Numbered from the stretch's first letter, positions 11,881 through 22,667 are shown. The stretch: DNA of 64,000 nt from Paralithodes platypus (GCA_032716605.1 CM064571.1:14932321-14996320); one strand, 5' to 3'. Notes: generated from the sequence alone by a model not told the origin. Program-made: numbers and translations.

Positions 11881-12240
11881 TTAAGGGGGGTCACCGTCTT
11901 TTGTTTATCTTTCTCTCCTTTTCTCTCTTTCCCTGGCTTGTATCCATTCGGCCCCATTCAGCCAACTGTTTTAAGACGTTTATCCCCATCCAGGTGTCGA
12001 TTTCTTCCTGGCGAGCGATAGCGAGCCAGCATTGTATGGAGAAATCGGCTTCGCCGGAGAAATTTTTCTATCGAAAAATGTACAAATTTATCTTGCTGTC
12101 CAACAAAAATAAAATAAAAATATATATGCTGGCTCGCTACCTCGCCAGGTAAATATTGACACCTGGATGGGGGTAAACGTCTTAAAACAGTAGGCTGAAT
12201 GGGTCCGATTGGATACAAGCCAAAAGAAGGAGAGAAAGCT
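11881..12240 (+). mobile_element. MITE-B copy B1, right end lost
   Basis: Left end is type gamma (TTAAGGGGGGTCACCG). Core module and CCGGCTTCGCCGG-like hairpin are present. The right arm stops at GAGAGAAAGCT, before the terminal motif. Confidence 0.9.
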
Positions 12241-12410
12241 ATAGTACAGTGTGTGGGCAGATATACACGCTAAGAAACAGGTTTTGTTCTCCATAGTCAA
12301 GGTCAATGTCCGCATAATAAACACGCTGCCTGAACAACTGTTGTTTAACGTTGTTTTTACCGGGGTTAAGTTGATTGTGGAAAAGATACTGATACATATA
12401 CCTGTACACA

Positions 12411-12414
12411 CACG

Positions 12415-12457
<43 letters not shown>

Positions 12458-12485
12458 CACGTGTGTGTGTGTGTGTACATATATA
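12411..12485. repeat. (CA)n-(TA)n-(GT)n microsatellite
   Basis: CA, TA and GT runs in order form a natural hairpin. Confidence 0.95.
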
Positions 12486-12543
12486 GACAAACTTACATAG
12501 TATAGTCATATGTGCATGTATGTATACGGCTCCTACAATTGGC

Positions 12544-12918
12544 TTAAGGGAGGTGACCTGTTTTTGTTCTGTCCTTTTTCTATCTTTCTCTGGCTGTTAT
12601 CCATTTGGTGCCATTCAGCCTACTGTTTAAGACGTTTAACCCCATCCAGGTGTCAAATTTTTACTGTGAGCGGTAGAGAGCCAGCATATTTTTATTTTTG
12701 TTAGACAGCAGGCTAAATGTGTACATTTATCAATAGAAAAATGTCCGGCGAAGCCGGATTTCTTCATATATGCTGGCTTGCTATCGCTCGCCAGGAAAAA
12801 TCGACACCTAGATGGGGATAACGCTCTTTAAATAGTTGGCTGATTGGGGCCGAATGGATACAAGCCAGAGAAAGAGAGAAAATGACATAAATAACAAAAA
12901 GCAGGTCACCCCCCTTAA
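12544..12918 (-). mobile_element. MITE-B copy B2
   Basis: Both ends are type alpha (TTAAGGGAGGTGACCTG and CAGGTCACCCCCCTTAA), with TTAA on both sides. Confidence 0.93.
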
Positions 12919-13020
12919 CAATAGAAACATCCGAGCTGACCTACCTAATAATATATACCATTGCGTATGCTAATTATCAGAAGAATGAAGGTGTTACTTT
13001 TACTACGTCTACACACATAC

Positions 13021-13354
13021 TTAAGGGGAGATCTTCACTTGAGGGATTTTTTTCTTGACCCCTTTCTCCCTTATGGTTAGCCCCATTGTTTTTGAGATTT
13101 TAAGACGTTTGCCCCATTAGTTTGGTGATTTTAAGAATTTCCGCCCCATTCTGTCAATTTTAAGACCTTTCGTGCAATTTAGGTGTCGATTTTATCCTGG
13201 CGAGCGATAGCGAGCCTGTAATTTAAGAGTAACCGGCCTTCGGCCGGGACATTTTCTACCGAAAAATGTACAAATTTATCTTGAAAGGGGGTCAAGGGGG
13301 TGTAATTTCAAGCTTGATGGAAGTCTAGGAAACACACTAAAAACCTCCCCTTAA
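13021..13354 (+). mobile_element. MITE-A copy A6
   Basis: Full length, with TTAAGGGGAGATCTTCAC and AACCTCCCCTTAA. The hairpin is CCGGCC-TTC-GGCCGG. A good reference copy. Confidence 0.95.
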
Positions 13355-13510
13355 TCATAAAATACGCATAATCCCAATAACTTCAAGGCAAAATGTATGT
13401 CTATTTGCCAAAAAACTGCTAAATATACATCAGTCAATATTCATTGGGTTAAATTATAATACCAATATGCTTATGAAGAAGCAACTCTACATTACATAGT
13501 ATGGACGGGT

Positions 13511-13844
13511 TTAAGGGGGATTTCCACTTGAGGGAGTTTTTTCTTGACTCTTTCTCCCCTCATGTTTAGCCCCATTGCTCTTCTAATTTTAAGACGTTTC
13601 GCCCCATATTTTGATGATTTTAAGAAACTTTCAACCCATTTCTGTCAATGTTAAGACCTTCGTGCAATTTAGGTGTCGATTTTATCCTGGCGAGCGATAG
13701 CGAGCCTGTAATTTAAGAGGAACCGGCTTTCAGCCTGGACATTTTTCTACCGAAAAATGTACACATTTATCTTGAAAGGGGCTCAAGGGGGTGTAATCTT
13801 AAGCTTGATGGATATCTAGGGACCAAACTAAAAACCTCCCTTAA
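13511..13844 (+). mobile_element. MITE-A copy A7
   Basis: Subfamily with hairpin CCGGCT-TTC-AGCCTG, with one stem mismatch, and GATATCTAGGGACC near the right end, as in A16 and A20. Confidence 0.95.
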
Positions 13845-13970
13845 GGGAGCTCAGACGGTATTGTGCAGCATAATTTACTGGTTCGGCTCAATGGTTTAAG
13901 GAAGGGGTTTAGTTTGCTCTCTAAACCTCTATCACACTTTAAAAAACACCCACAAGACTCCCCACAAGAT
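13841..13970 (-). mobile_element. MITE-A end plus conserved flank, duplicated elsewhere
   Basis: TTAAGGGAGCTCAGACGG, then about 50 bp of flank (GCAGCATAATTTACTGGTTC), then a truncated MITE-A. The same arrangement appears inverted at 39131-39262. Confidence 0.8.
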
Positions 13971-14109
13971 GTTGAATAGGGTGGGTAAGTGTAGGAACAT
14001 GTTTGTTTATTTCTCTCGATATGAAGAAATGAAGCTTAGATATTGCTGATACCAATTATTGATCAAAACTAGACTTGGTGCCGAGACATCACTTATTAGG
14101 CCGACTGTA
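13968..14109 (-). mobile_element. MITE-G copy G2, truncated
   Basis: The right two-thirds of MITE-G, ending GGCCGACTGTA. It shares its terminal TA with G3, which begins in the opposite orientation. Confidence 0.85.
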
Positions 14110-14391
14110 CAGTCGGCCTAATAAGTGATGTATCAGCACCAATTATGCTTTGATCAAAATGAGTATCAGCAATATTTACGCATGATTTCTTCTCTTTGAG
14201 CGAGATATACCAACATGTTCCTACACTTTTCAAACAAGAACTAAAAGCTCCTCGGTGCCACTAGCAGAGTGGCGAACTCAACATAGGTAGGTAGACTTAT
14301 CCACCCTATTCAACATCTGACAGACATTAATACAGCCCAGAGCGAGCCAAACGTAATGACAGCTGAGACATGACTTATTAGCGTCACCGTA
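14108..14391 (+). mobile_element. MITE-G copy G3 with internal insertion
   Basis: TACAGTCGGCCTAATAAGT...GCGTCACCGTA. About 60 extra bases (around 14243-14300, AACTAAAAGCTCCTCGG...) interrupt the interior. Confidence 0.85.
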
Positions 14392-14454
14392 CTATTCAAT
14401 TTAGATTTGGGAAACTTATGTTTTTTATCAGATTAACCATTTTGTTAGTTGATG

Positions 14455-14669
14455 TACAGTCGCGCTTATAAGTGATGGCTCGGCACCAAGTATATTTTGA
14501 TTAATGATTCGTATCAGCAATATCTAAGCTTCATTTCTTCATATCGAGTGAAATATACAAACATGTTCCTACACTTACCCACCCTATTCAACATCTGACA
14601 AACATTAATACAGCCCAGAGCGAGCCAAACGTAATGACAGCTGGGACATGACTTATTAGCGTCACCGTA
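14455..14669 (+). mobile_element. MITE-G copy G4
   Basis: TACAGTCGCGCTTATAAGT...GACTTATTAGCGTCACCGTA. The right end shares GCGTCACCGTA with G3, so G3 and G4 are sister copies. Confidence 0.9.
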
Positions 14670-14867
14670 CGTTATTGAATTAATTATAAAGGTTGGTTTT
14701 ATTTACAAAATATACATAAACAAACATTTAATATATGACTGTATTCCCTTTAGAGTTATTATACGAGAGTGGAGTTAATGTAAGCCATTCTAAAGGTGAT
14801 GACTGCTTTAACGTCGCCACCTGTCACATAAATCATCAATACACTTCTACTACAGATCCTGGGGACA

Positions 14868-14868
<1 letters not shown>

Positions 14869-14947
<79 letters not shown>
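14869..14947. repeat. (CT)n microsatellite
   Basis: Pure CT run of nearly 80 bp. Confidence 0.97.
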
Positions 14948-14950
<3 letters not shown>

Positions 14951-15010
14951 CAGCAGGTATTTATATCATTTCTGATCATGTAGGCTGCATAGAGAAAGAA
15001 CAAACTGCAT

Positions 15011-15398
15011 CAGAGGAAGCCCACCTCGGTTTTGTCTCTCTCTCTCTCCTGTTCTCTCTTACCGTGGCTTGTATCCATTCGGACCCATTCAGCCAACTGT
15101 TTTAAGACGATTATCCCCATCCAGGTGTCGATTTCTTCCTGGCGAGCGATAGCGAGCCAGCATTGTATGGAGAAATCCGGCTTCGCCGGAGAAATTTTTC
15201 TATCGAAAAATGTACAAATTTAGCTTGCTGTCAAAACGAAAATATATATATGCTGGCTCGCTACCGCTCGCCAGGAAAATATTGACACCTGGATGGGGGT
15301 AAACGTCTTAAAACAGTAGGCTGAATTGAGCGGAATAGATACAAGCCAAAGAGAGAAGGAGAAACAGAGAAAACAAAATGCGAGGTGGGCTCCCTTAA
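15011..15398 (+). mobile_element. MITE-B copy B3
   Basis: Type beta at both ends (AAGCCCACCTCGG and GCGAGGTGGGCTCCCTTAA). The left TTAA is mutated. Confidence 0.9.
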
Positions 15399-15426
15399 GG
15401 TTGTTACGTATTAATGTGTGAGGCGT

Positions 15427-15429
<3 letters not shown>

Positions 15430-15470
<41 letters not shown>
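15430..15470. repeat. (ATC)n microsatellite
   Basis: About 14 pure ATC units. Confidence 0.97.
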
Positions 15471-15525
15471 AGGGGGGAAATACGTCAGGAAAACACTAAC
15501 ATCAAGTAAAATATGCAGCCTCATA

Positions 15526-15860
15526 TTAAGGGGAGGTTTTTAGTTAGTTCCCTAGACTTCCATCAAGCTTAACATTACAGGCCCTAGAGCCCCTTTCAAG
15601 ATAAATGTGTACATTTTTCGGAAGAAAAATTTCCCGGCCGAAGGCCGGTTCCTCTTAAATTACAGGCTCGCTATCGCTCGCCAGGAAAAAATCGACACCT
15701 AATTGGCACGATAAGTTTTAAAATTGACAGAAATGGGGCGAAAGTTCTTAAAATCGCCAAACTAATGGGGCGAACGTCTTATAATATCAAAAGCAATGGG
15801 GCTAACCATGAGGGAGAAAGGGGTAAAAAAAAAATCCCTCAAGTGGAAATCTCCCCTTAA
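15526..15860 (-). mobile_element. MITE-A copy A8
   Basis: Full length with TTAA on both sides. The hairpin is CCGGCC-GAA-GGCCGG on this strand. Confidence 0.95.
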
Positions 15861-16028
15861 AAGATGGAATAAAAAAATGTATATATACAAATTGTAGGTG
15901 ATATTAATTATAATGTTTAATACTTAATGAACCGTATCATTATATAATTTAAATGTGAACCAAAAATTAATTATCCACTGAAGCCGTTTCAAGTGGGGCA
16001 GCAAGCTATTGGTGCCATGGTATAATTC

Positions 16029-16050
16029 ACACGCACACACACACACACAG

Positions 16051-16082
<32 letters not shown>

Positions 16083-16107
16083 ACGCACACACACGCACAC
16101 ACACACA
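16029..16107. repeat. (CA)n microsatellite
   Basis: CA run with CAGACA and CACG interruptions. Confidence 0.95.
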
Positions 16108-16263
16108 ACATGCACCATCTTACGATTAACCATGTACTTATGAATGATAAACAAAATGGCGGACCACAAAACATCTAATATTACTAATTCCTCTAGATAT
16201 ATGTTTCGACAGGGAATACATATTATACCAAATCTACACGTGTGAGTACCTATAATGGTGACC

Positions 16264-16425
16264 GGTCAACTCAACCAGTAGCTCTCAACCAGTGCCAAAT
16301 CAACCAATACGGTTAGGTTAGGTTAGGTTAGTACTATATATTTTGGCACTAGTTTGGTTGGTCTGGGTTAATTTGGCACTGGTTGAGAGCTACTGGTTGA
16401 AGTGGTCTACTGGTTGAGATGACAT
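16264..16425. mobile_element. Palindromic element I with GGTTA core
   Basis: Arms CAACCAGTAGCTCTCAACC and GGTTGAGAGCTACTGGTTG, each continuing through AGTGCCAAAT and ATTTGGCACT, enclose four GGTTA units (16311-16331). A fold-back structure; no clear target duplication. Confidence 0.75.
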
Positions 16426-16460
16426 GGAACCACCTATATAATACTTCATAGCCTCCAAAT

Positions 16461-16733
16461 ATAACCCTTACAGTACCAGGGAGCGTCCTTTTCATTATAT
16501 TCTGGCAACTATTAGACCATTTTATTCAGCTTAGGAAGGACCTCTAGCAATGATAAGGCCTCGAACTATCTCAACCAACCCTTTAACTACCCCAAATCCT
16601 TCCTAAGCTGCATAATGTCGTCTAATCCTTCCTAAGCTGCATAATGTCGTCTAATCCTTCCTAAGCTGCATAATGTCGTCTAATTATAGCTAGAATAAAA
16701 TATAAGACACGTCGCTGGTACTCAAAGGGTTAA
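16461..16733. mobile_element. MITE-C copy C2 with internal tandem triplication
   Basis: ATAACCCTTACAGTACC...GGTACTCAAAGGGTTAA. A 29-bp piece of the right arm (CCTTCCTAAGCTGCATAATG plus GTCGTCTAA) is present three times at 16597-16685. The right TTAA is shared with A9. Confidence 0.9.
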
Positions 16734-17065
16734 GGGGAGGTTTTTAGTTTATTACCTTAACCTCCATCAAACTTAATATTATACCCCCTTGACCCCCTTT
16801 CAAGATAAATGTGTAAATGTTTCGGTAGAAAAATGTCCAGGCCGAAGGCCGGTTCCTCTTAAATTACAGGCTCGCTATCGCTCGCCAGGGAAAATTCGAC
16901 ACCTAAGTGGCACGAAAGGTCTTAAAATTGTCAGAAATGGGGTGAAAGTTCTTAAAATCGCCAAACTAATGGGGCGAACGTCTTAAAATCTTAAAAGCAA
17001 CGGGGCTAGACATGAGGGAGAAAGGGGTCAAGAAAAAAGTCCCTCAAGTGGAGATCTCCCCTTAA
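16730..17065 (-). mobile_element. MITE-A copy A9
   Basis: Its left TTAA is the terminal TTAA of C2, so no DNA separates the two elements. Confidence 0.95.
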
Positions 17066-17119
17066 TGAGCCAAAACCTGCACACACCCCCCCCCCACCCC
17101 CACACCCCGGGAACCTGAC

Positions 17120-17968
17120 TACCTTACCTTACCTTATGATGTGTTCGCCACTCTTCTAGCGGCACCAAGGAGCGCGACGCCCCTCGTTTTGGGTGGTGAT
17201 TTGGTGCAGTAGACTGTTTGAAGCGACAGCTCGCTCCCTTGCGAGGATGGGCTCGTCTGGCACTTTTTGCAGTTCGACATCTAGGGCTCTCTTGAAGTTG
17301 TCTAACGAGATGTTCCTCATGTCTCTTACTCGCCGTGGGGAAGAGACGTGGGCCTCTGTGTGATAACCAGCCCTCTCGCAGAGAGCCCATAGCACCCCTG
17401 TTATTCATCCGGGGGATTTCGCATTCCCAGCCTCTCCTATCACTGAATTTCATGACTATCGGAGTATGTAGGTTTGGTACTAAACCCTCTGCGATTTTCC
17501 ACGTGTATATTATTAGGTAACGTTCTCTTCTACGTTCCAGTGAGTACAGATTCAGTGCTCTTAAACGCTCCCAATAGTGTAGATGTTTTATCGAACTTAT
17601 ATGCGAAGTGAAATTTCTTTGTATACTCTCTACGTCATTTATTTCACCTGCTTTGTATGGGATGTTAATACGCTACAGTATTCAAGCCGCGGTAGCACTA
17701 GAGATTTGAAGAGCGTTATCATAGGCAATTCACCGCGTGTTTTAAAAGTACGCAGAATCCAACCCGTTAGACGTTTCGCAGCCGCCACTTTGACCTGGTT
17801 ATGTACTTTGAAACCCATATTTTCAGACATTAATACCCCAAGGTCTTTCACACTGTCTTTCTGTTCTATTATGTGGTTAGATTCTGTTAAGTAATTTGTA
17901 ATTTCTTTAACACCATTATTATCTCCGTACCGTATTAATTGGAATTTTTCCTCATTGAATTGCATGTT
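17120..17968 (-). pseudogene. LINE copy 1: C-terminal RT fragment, 5'-truncated
   Basis: Contains the last quarter of the same LINE as 18562-21345. The frame at 17974-17639 reads NNGVKEITNYLTES..., KDLGVLMSENMGFKVH and LVLPRLEYCSVL, and a second piece at 17453-17124 reads MKFSDRRGWECEIPR through EPILARERA. A 9-bp deletion and single-base indels break the frame. The 3' tail is (TAAGG)n at 17120-17136. About 98% identical by eye to copy 2 over the shared 830 bp, so insertion is recent. Confidence 0.85.
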
Positions 17969-18040
17969 ATCCAATATAACATAAGTAAACTAAAAACAAT
18001 CCAATATAACATAAGCAAACTAAAAACAAATCCGGATTCG
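17969..18040. repeat. Two-copy 34-bp direct repeat
   Basis: ATCCAATATAACATAAG followed by an ACTAAAAACAA block occurs twice in tandem at the 5' break of LINE copy 1. Confidence 0.85.
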
Positions 18041-18057
18041 TTTGGATCATACAAGCG

Positions 18058-18439
18058 TTAAGGGGGGTGACCCGCTTTTTTTCTCTCCTTTTCTCTCTTT
18101 CTCTGGCTTGTATCCATTTGGCCCCATTCAGCCAACTGTTTTAAGACGTTTATCCTCATCCAGGTGTCAATTTTTTACTGGTGAGCGGTAGCGAGCCAGC
18201 ATATTTTTAAAATGTTTTTGACAGCAGGGTAAATTTTTTACATTTTTCGATAGAAAAATTTCTCCGGCGAAGCCGGATTTCTTCATATAATGCTGGCTCG
18301 CTATCACTTGCCAGGAAGTAATCGACACCTAAATGGGGATAAACGTCTTAAAATAGTACGCTGAATGGGGCCGAATGGATACAAACCAGAGAAAGAGAGA
18401 AAATGAGAGAAATTAAAAAAAGCAGGTCACCCTCCTTAA
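18058..18439 (-). mobile_element. MITE-B copy B4
   Basis: Type alpha ends on both sides (TTAAGGGGGGTGACCCGC and GCAGGTCACCCTCCTTAA), TTAA-flanked. Confidence 0.93.
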
Positions 18440-18608
18440 GCCGGTATCACACCAGCGTTTTTCCCTCAACATTTAGCCTCAACACTGGTCTGGCAGCTTA
18501 TGAGGTCAACATTTAAAACATTTCCATTACCTAAATTCATCTATCATCAATCTAGTTACGAATACCTTACCTTACCTTTAGATACCTTTAGATGTGTTCG
18601 CCGCTCTT

Positions 18609-19446
18609 CTAGCGGCACCAAGGAGCGCGACGCCCCTCGTTATGGGTGGTGATTTGGTGCAGTAGACTGTTTGAAGCGACAGCTCGCTCCCTTGCGAGGA
18701 TGGGCTCGTCTGGCACTTTTTGCAGTTCGACATCTAGGGCTCTCTTGAAGTTGTCTAACGAGATGTCCCTCATGTCTCTTACTCGCCGTGGGAGTTTGTT
18801 GAAGAGACGTGGGCCTCTGTGTGATAACCAGCCCTCTCGCAGAGAGCCCATAGCACCCCTGTTATTCATCCGGGGGATTTCGCATTCCCAGCCTCTCCTA
18901 TCACTGAATTTCATGACTATCGGAGTATGTAGGTTTGGTACTAAACCCTCTGCGATTTTCCACGTGTATATTATTAGGTAACGTTCTCTTCTACGTTCCA
19001 GTGAGTACAGATTCAGTGCTCTTAAACGCTCCCAATAGTGTAGATGTTTTATCGAACTTATATGCGAAGTGAAATTTCTTTGTACACTCTCTACGTCATT
19101 TATTTCACCTGCTTTGTATGGGGATGTTAATACGCTACAGTATTCAAGCCGCGGTAGCACTAGAGATTTGAAGAGCGTTATCATAGGCAATTCCCCGCGT
19201 GTTTTAAAAGTACGCAGAATCCAAACCCGTTAGACGTTTCGCAGCCGCCACTTTGACCTGGTTATGTACTTTGAAACCCATATTTTCAGACATTAATACC
19301 CCAAGGTCTTTCACACTGTCTTTCCGTTCTATTATGTGGTTAGATTCTGTTAAGTAATTTGTAATTTCTTTAACACCATTATTATCTCCGTACCGTATTA
19401 ATTGGAATGTTTCCTCATTGAATTGCATGTTGTTTCCCTGGTCCAC
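18609..19446 (-). pseudogene. LINE copy 2: RT thumb and C-terminal domain
   Basis: Two frames: 19446-19204 (FNEETFQLIRYGDNNGVK... VKDLGVLMSENMGF) and 19190-18609 (ITLFKSLVLPRLEYCSVL, YWERLRALNLYSLERRRERY, GWLSHRGPRLFNKLPRR). A single extra A near 19223 separates them. LINE copy 1 lacks that A. Confidence 0.85.
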
Positions 19447-19740
19447 TGGAACACTACATTCATGTCTTCCTGCAGTCGGCCCGTGTCCTCTTGTGTGTTT
19501 ACTATCTTGCTTAATTTTGTGTCATCAGCAAAAGACGACACCGTACTGTGTCTGGTGTTGGTATCTATGTCGCAAATTAGTATGAGGAACAGAAGGGGCG
19601 CTAGCACTGTTCCTTGGGGCACTGAGCTTTTGACATCCGAAGGCTCAAAAGTGACTTGGTTTACTGCTACCGATTGTTTTCGGTTTACGAGGAAATTGTA
19701 TATCCACCGTCCGATTTTCCCAGTTATACCTTTTGCTTTC
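19398..19740 (-). pseudogene. LINE copy 2: RT palm with FADD box
   Basis: SSVPQGTVLAPLLFLILICDID and then VSSFADDTKL, the second catalytic motif. The frame shifts after VVFQW. Confidence 0.88.
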
Positions 19741-20554
19741 AGTTTGTGGGTATTATACCATGGTCACATTTATCAAATGCCTTAGCAAAATCGGTGTAAA
19801 TGACATCCACGTTTTTCTTTTCTTCTAGCGCTTTAAGAATTTTGTCATAGTGTTCCAAAAGTTGTGAGAGACATGATCTTCCCGCTCTGAACCCATGTTG
19901 ACCGGTGTTGTGTAGTTCATTTGTCTCCATGAATGTTGAAATTTTGCTTCGCAGGACTCGCTCGAAAACTTTAATGATGTGAGAGGTTAGAGCTACCCGG
20001 CGGTAGTTTTTTGGTAGTGCTTTACTCCCTCTTTTATGCAGTGGGGCAATTATTGCGTTTTTCAAGCTATCTGGTATGTCACCAGTGTCTAGACTCCTTC
20101 TGCACATTATAGCCAGGGGTTTTGAGAGGTTTTCCTTACATTTTTTCATTAGGATCGAATTCCAAGAGTCCGGGCCTGGTGCCGAGTGGGATGGCATGTT
20201 GGAAATGGCCTCTTCTATGTCTTTTGGACCGAAATCAATATCCAGCATCTGAGGGGTTTCCGTGGGGGAGGTTTCCATGAAAAATATATTTTGGTCTCTG
20301 ATGACTTTTGTTTCATCAGGCTCACTGAATGCCATTTCATACTGCCTGCTTAAGAGTTCGCTCATTTCCTTTTTGTCCCCTGTGAAAGAGCTGTCCCCTT
20401 TGCTCAGTGGGCCGATGTTTGATGTTGTTTTAGCCTTTTGTTTGGCGTATGAAAAGAAGTATTTGGAATTTTCCTTTATACCTGCAATAGCTTTCCTCTC
20501 CTCTTCCATATGTTGTAGTTCATATGATATTCTTAGCCTTTGTTCAATTTCCAC
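19739..20554 (-). pseudogene. LINE copy 2: RT fingers and palm start
   Basis: A 271-residue frame. Recognisable RT blocks are the SHSAPGPDSW and NYRRVALTSHIIKVFERVL motifs, QHGFRAGRSCLSQLL, and VIYTDFAKAFDKCDHGII with the first catalytic Asp. The frame leaves the RT reading at about 19745. Confidence 0.9.
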
Positions 20555-20569
20555 AATTTCTCTATCTAT

Positions 20570-20794
20570 TTAAACCTTTTGCCTATCCTGTAGATTTTGA
20601 TGTGTGCATCTTTGTGTGAGTAATTTTCTTCTTCTGTACAGCCTCCTCCTTTCCCGATCTTGTTTGCTTCTTCGTTTTGTTTGTCTTGCAGGTATATGGT
20701 GGCTACAGATTTGGGTCATGGTTTCTGTTATTAAGACTAGACATTCTGCTGGTGTCAGATTATCCATTAAATCTTCCCAGTCTATTTCCTCCAT
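20570..20794 (-). pseudogene. LINE copy 2: basic linker segment
   Basis: A 74-residue frame with a Lys/Arg-rich stretch (RQTKRRSKQDRERRRLYRRR) between endonuclease and RT. It ends at a stop codon that lies in frame with the RT segment, so this copy cannot make one polypeptide. Confidence 0.75.
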
Positions 20795-20802
20795 TTCTTG
20801 AT

Positions 20803-21346
20803 TTACCTCTTCCCATCTAATGTTTTTGTTATTGAAGTTAAATTTACTGAAGGGGCCGGTTTTGTTCTCGATTCTGAGGTTGTCTGTACACTTTCTAAGG
20901 TTGTTTTGATCTCAATTAATTTATGATCTGAGTATGTTGTGTCCGATATGTTAATGCTGTGTACTAGAGAGTCGTTGTTAGTGAAGACCAGGTCTAAGAT
21001 ATTGTTTTCCCGTGTGGGTTCAGCAATATGGTGGGTAAGACTAAAAAAATCACAAAGTTCAAAAAGCTCTCTCGTATTAGTATTTGCTTCTCCGGTGTTA
21101 TTTGCCACTAACTGGTTTTCTAGTTGTCTCCATTTAATGTTTGGTAGGTTAAAGTCTCCTAGCCATATAATATTTGGTGTTGGGTTCCCCAGGGTTTCCA
21201 CTTCTGATTTTATTTTGTTGAGCTGGGTTTTGAATTCTTCTCGGGATGAGTCTGGAGGCCTGTATGTAACAACAACAATAACAACCGGTGCAAAATATTC
21301 CAGAAATGTTGCCAGGAAAATGTTGATGATGAAATGTTGGCTATAA
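20803..21346 (-). pseudogene. LINE copy 2: endonuclease C-terminal part
   Basis: Reads TYRPPDSSREEF, then IIWLGDFNLPNIKW (catalytic GDFN), NILDLVFTN and TYSDHKLIEI (the SDH catalytic box). This is the AP-type endonuclease/exonuclease/phosphatase fold that nicks target DNA. The N-terminal strands and active-site Glu are absent because of 5' truncation. Confidence 0.85.
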
Positions 21347-21598
21347 AAGCTCTCGTGTGATACCAGCTTTACTTACAGCATAAAGCGCCAACTCAAGGCT
21401 ACAATAACTTCATTTATATATGTTTTATCTCAAGCTTACCCGGTACTACAGGTTTCGGCGTCATACTAAAAGAAAAAAGCCTATAACATCAAATCAATGG
21501 TACAATAATGATGTCTGTATATGCTTCACCTCACAACAGAAAAAAAAAATACATATTTTTGCTTTTAGCTTAACCCCAAAAGTAAGAAAATTTTAAGA

Positions 21599-21635
21599 GC
21601 TATCTATCTATCTATCTATCTATCTATATATCTAT
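21599..21635. repeat. (TCTA)n microsatellite
   Basis: About nine TCTA units. Confidence 0.95.
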
Positions 21636-21639
21636 CTAT

Positions 21640-21755
21640 ATACTCAGACCCAATCCCCACTTTTCCTTTTTTTTTATTTATTTTTTTTTTTTTGAGGGGT
21701 GGGGGGGCGACTCAAGACAGAGCCAGCATAGGGACAACACAGCATAGGTATTCAA
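21640..21755 (+). repeat. Interspersed repeat P, copy 2
   Basis: CCCAATCCCCACTTTTCC, an oligo(T) tract, then GGCGACTCAAGACAGAGCC and AGGGACAACACA. Same order as at 42057. Confidence 0.75.
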
Positions 21756-21766
21756 GAGGGTATTAA

Positions 21767-22103
21767 TTAAGGGGGAGATTTCCACTTGAGGGACTTTTCT
21801 TTTGACTCCTTTCTCCCTCATGTTTAGCCTCATTGCTTTTGAGATTTTAAGACGTTCGCCCCATTATTTTTTCGATTTTAAGAACTTTCGCCCAATTTCT
21901 GTCAATTTTAAGAACTTTCGTACCATTTAGGTGTCGATTTTTTCCAGGCGAGCGATAGCGAGCCTATAATTTAAGAGGAGCCGGCCTTCGGCCGGGACAT
22001 TTTTCTACCGAAAAATGTACAAATTTATCTTGAAAGGGGGTCAAGGGGGTGTGATTATAAACTTGATGGATGTCTAGGGAACAAACTAAAAACCTCCCTT
22101 TAA
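21767..22103 (+). mobile_element. MITE-A copy A10
   Basis: Full length, with TTAAGGGGGAGATTTCCAC and ACCTCCCTTTAA. Hairpin intact. Confidence 0.95.
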
Positions 22104-22193
22104 TGAGATAAATAATTTCCCTGGAACGCAAGAAAAGTGTTATAGATATATAAACAATGGAATCTAGACAATGCATACTGTGTTCTGGACATA

Positions 22194-22410
22194 TTAACCC
22201 CTTCTGTACCGGTCACGTCTGTTGTATCTAATTATAGCTATATTTGGACGATTTTATGCAGCTTAGGAAGGATCTGTGGTAGTTAAAAGGGGTTGATTGA
22301 GATAGTTCGAAGCCTTATAATGGCTAGAGATCCTTCCTAAGCTGAATACAATAGATTAATAGAAGCCCAGACAATAATGAAAAGACGTCGCCGGTATGGA
22401 AGGGGTTAAT
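22194..22410. mobile_element. MITE-C copy C3 (family reference)
   Basis: TTAACCCCTTCTGTACCGG at the left and CCGGTATGGAAGGGGTTAA at the right, 217 bp. The interior is an imperfect palindrome containing AGCTTAGGAAGGATC and GATCCTTCCTAAGCT. TTAA targets with CCC termini fit the piggyBac pattern; the superfamily call is inferred. Confidence 0.93.
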
Positions 22411-22581
22411 TTGCCTTTACATAACTTCACTAAGCTAGTATTATTTCAAAGTGTAAGTTGCTATAGTGGATGCAATATATATATATAATAATAAAACTAT
22501 ATTTACAATCCATGCCTAGTTCAGTAAAAGTACATTGATAGTGAAAATGACATCTAATATAAAGAGAAAAAGGTATATAAA

Positions 22582-22630
22582 ATAATATAATAATAATAAT
22601 AATAATAAAAAACTCACATAAAAAAACAAA

Positions 22631-22667
<37 letters not shown>
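22582..22667. repeat. (AAT)n microsatellites
   Basis: Two AAT runs. Confidence 0.95.

Larger units (their letters stand above)
18562..21345 (-). pseudogene. LINE copy 2: endonuclease plus reverse transcriptase, broken
   Basis: A non-LTR retrotransposon covering the C-terminal half of the endonuclease (21346-20803), a basic linker (20794-20570), the RT domain and a C-terminal tail (19190-18609). Its job was target-primed reverse transcription of its own RNA. It is broken by a frameshift near 20860, an in-frame stop at 20570 and frameshifts near 19745, 19430 and 19205. The 5' third is missing, as is usual for LINE insertions. The 3' end carries a TAAGG-type tail (18562-18585) instead of poly(A), as in CR1-group elements. 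It sits inside MITE-E. CR1/Jockey clade assignment is from motifs only. Confidence 0.88.
18437..21371. mobile_element. MITE-E interrupted by LINE copy 2
   Basis: Left end TAAGCCGGTATCACACCAGC (18437) and right end GTGTGATACCAGCTT (to 21371) form a terminal inverted repeat. The arms total about 150 bp; the LINE accounts for the rest. A related end occurs at 55548-55625. Confidence 0.65.

Noticed and set aside
11901..12480. Recurrent short peptides reading PHSA(Y/N)CFKTF(T/I)PIQVS across the window
   Set aside because: They recur wherever MITE-B lies, on whichever strand, with different contexts and early stops: a translation of the repeat, not a gene family.
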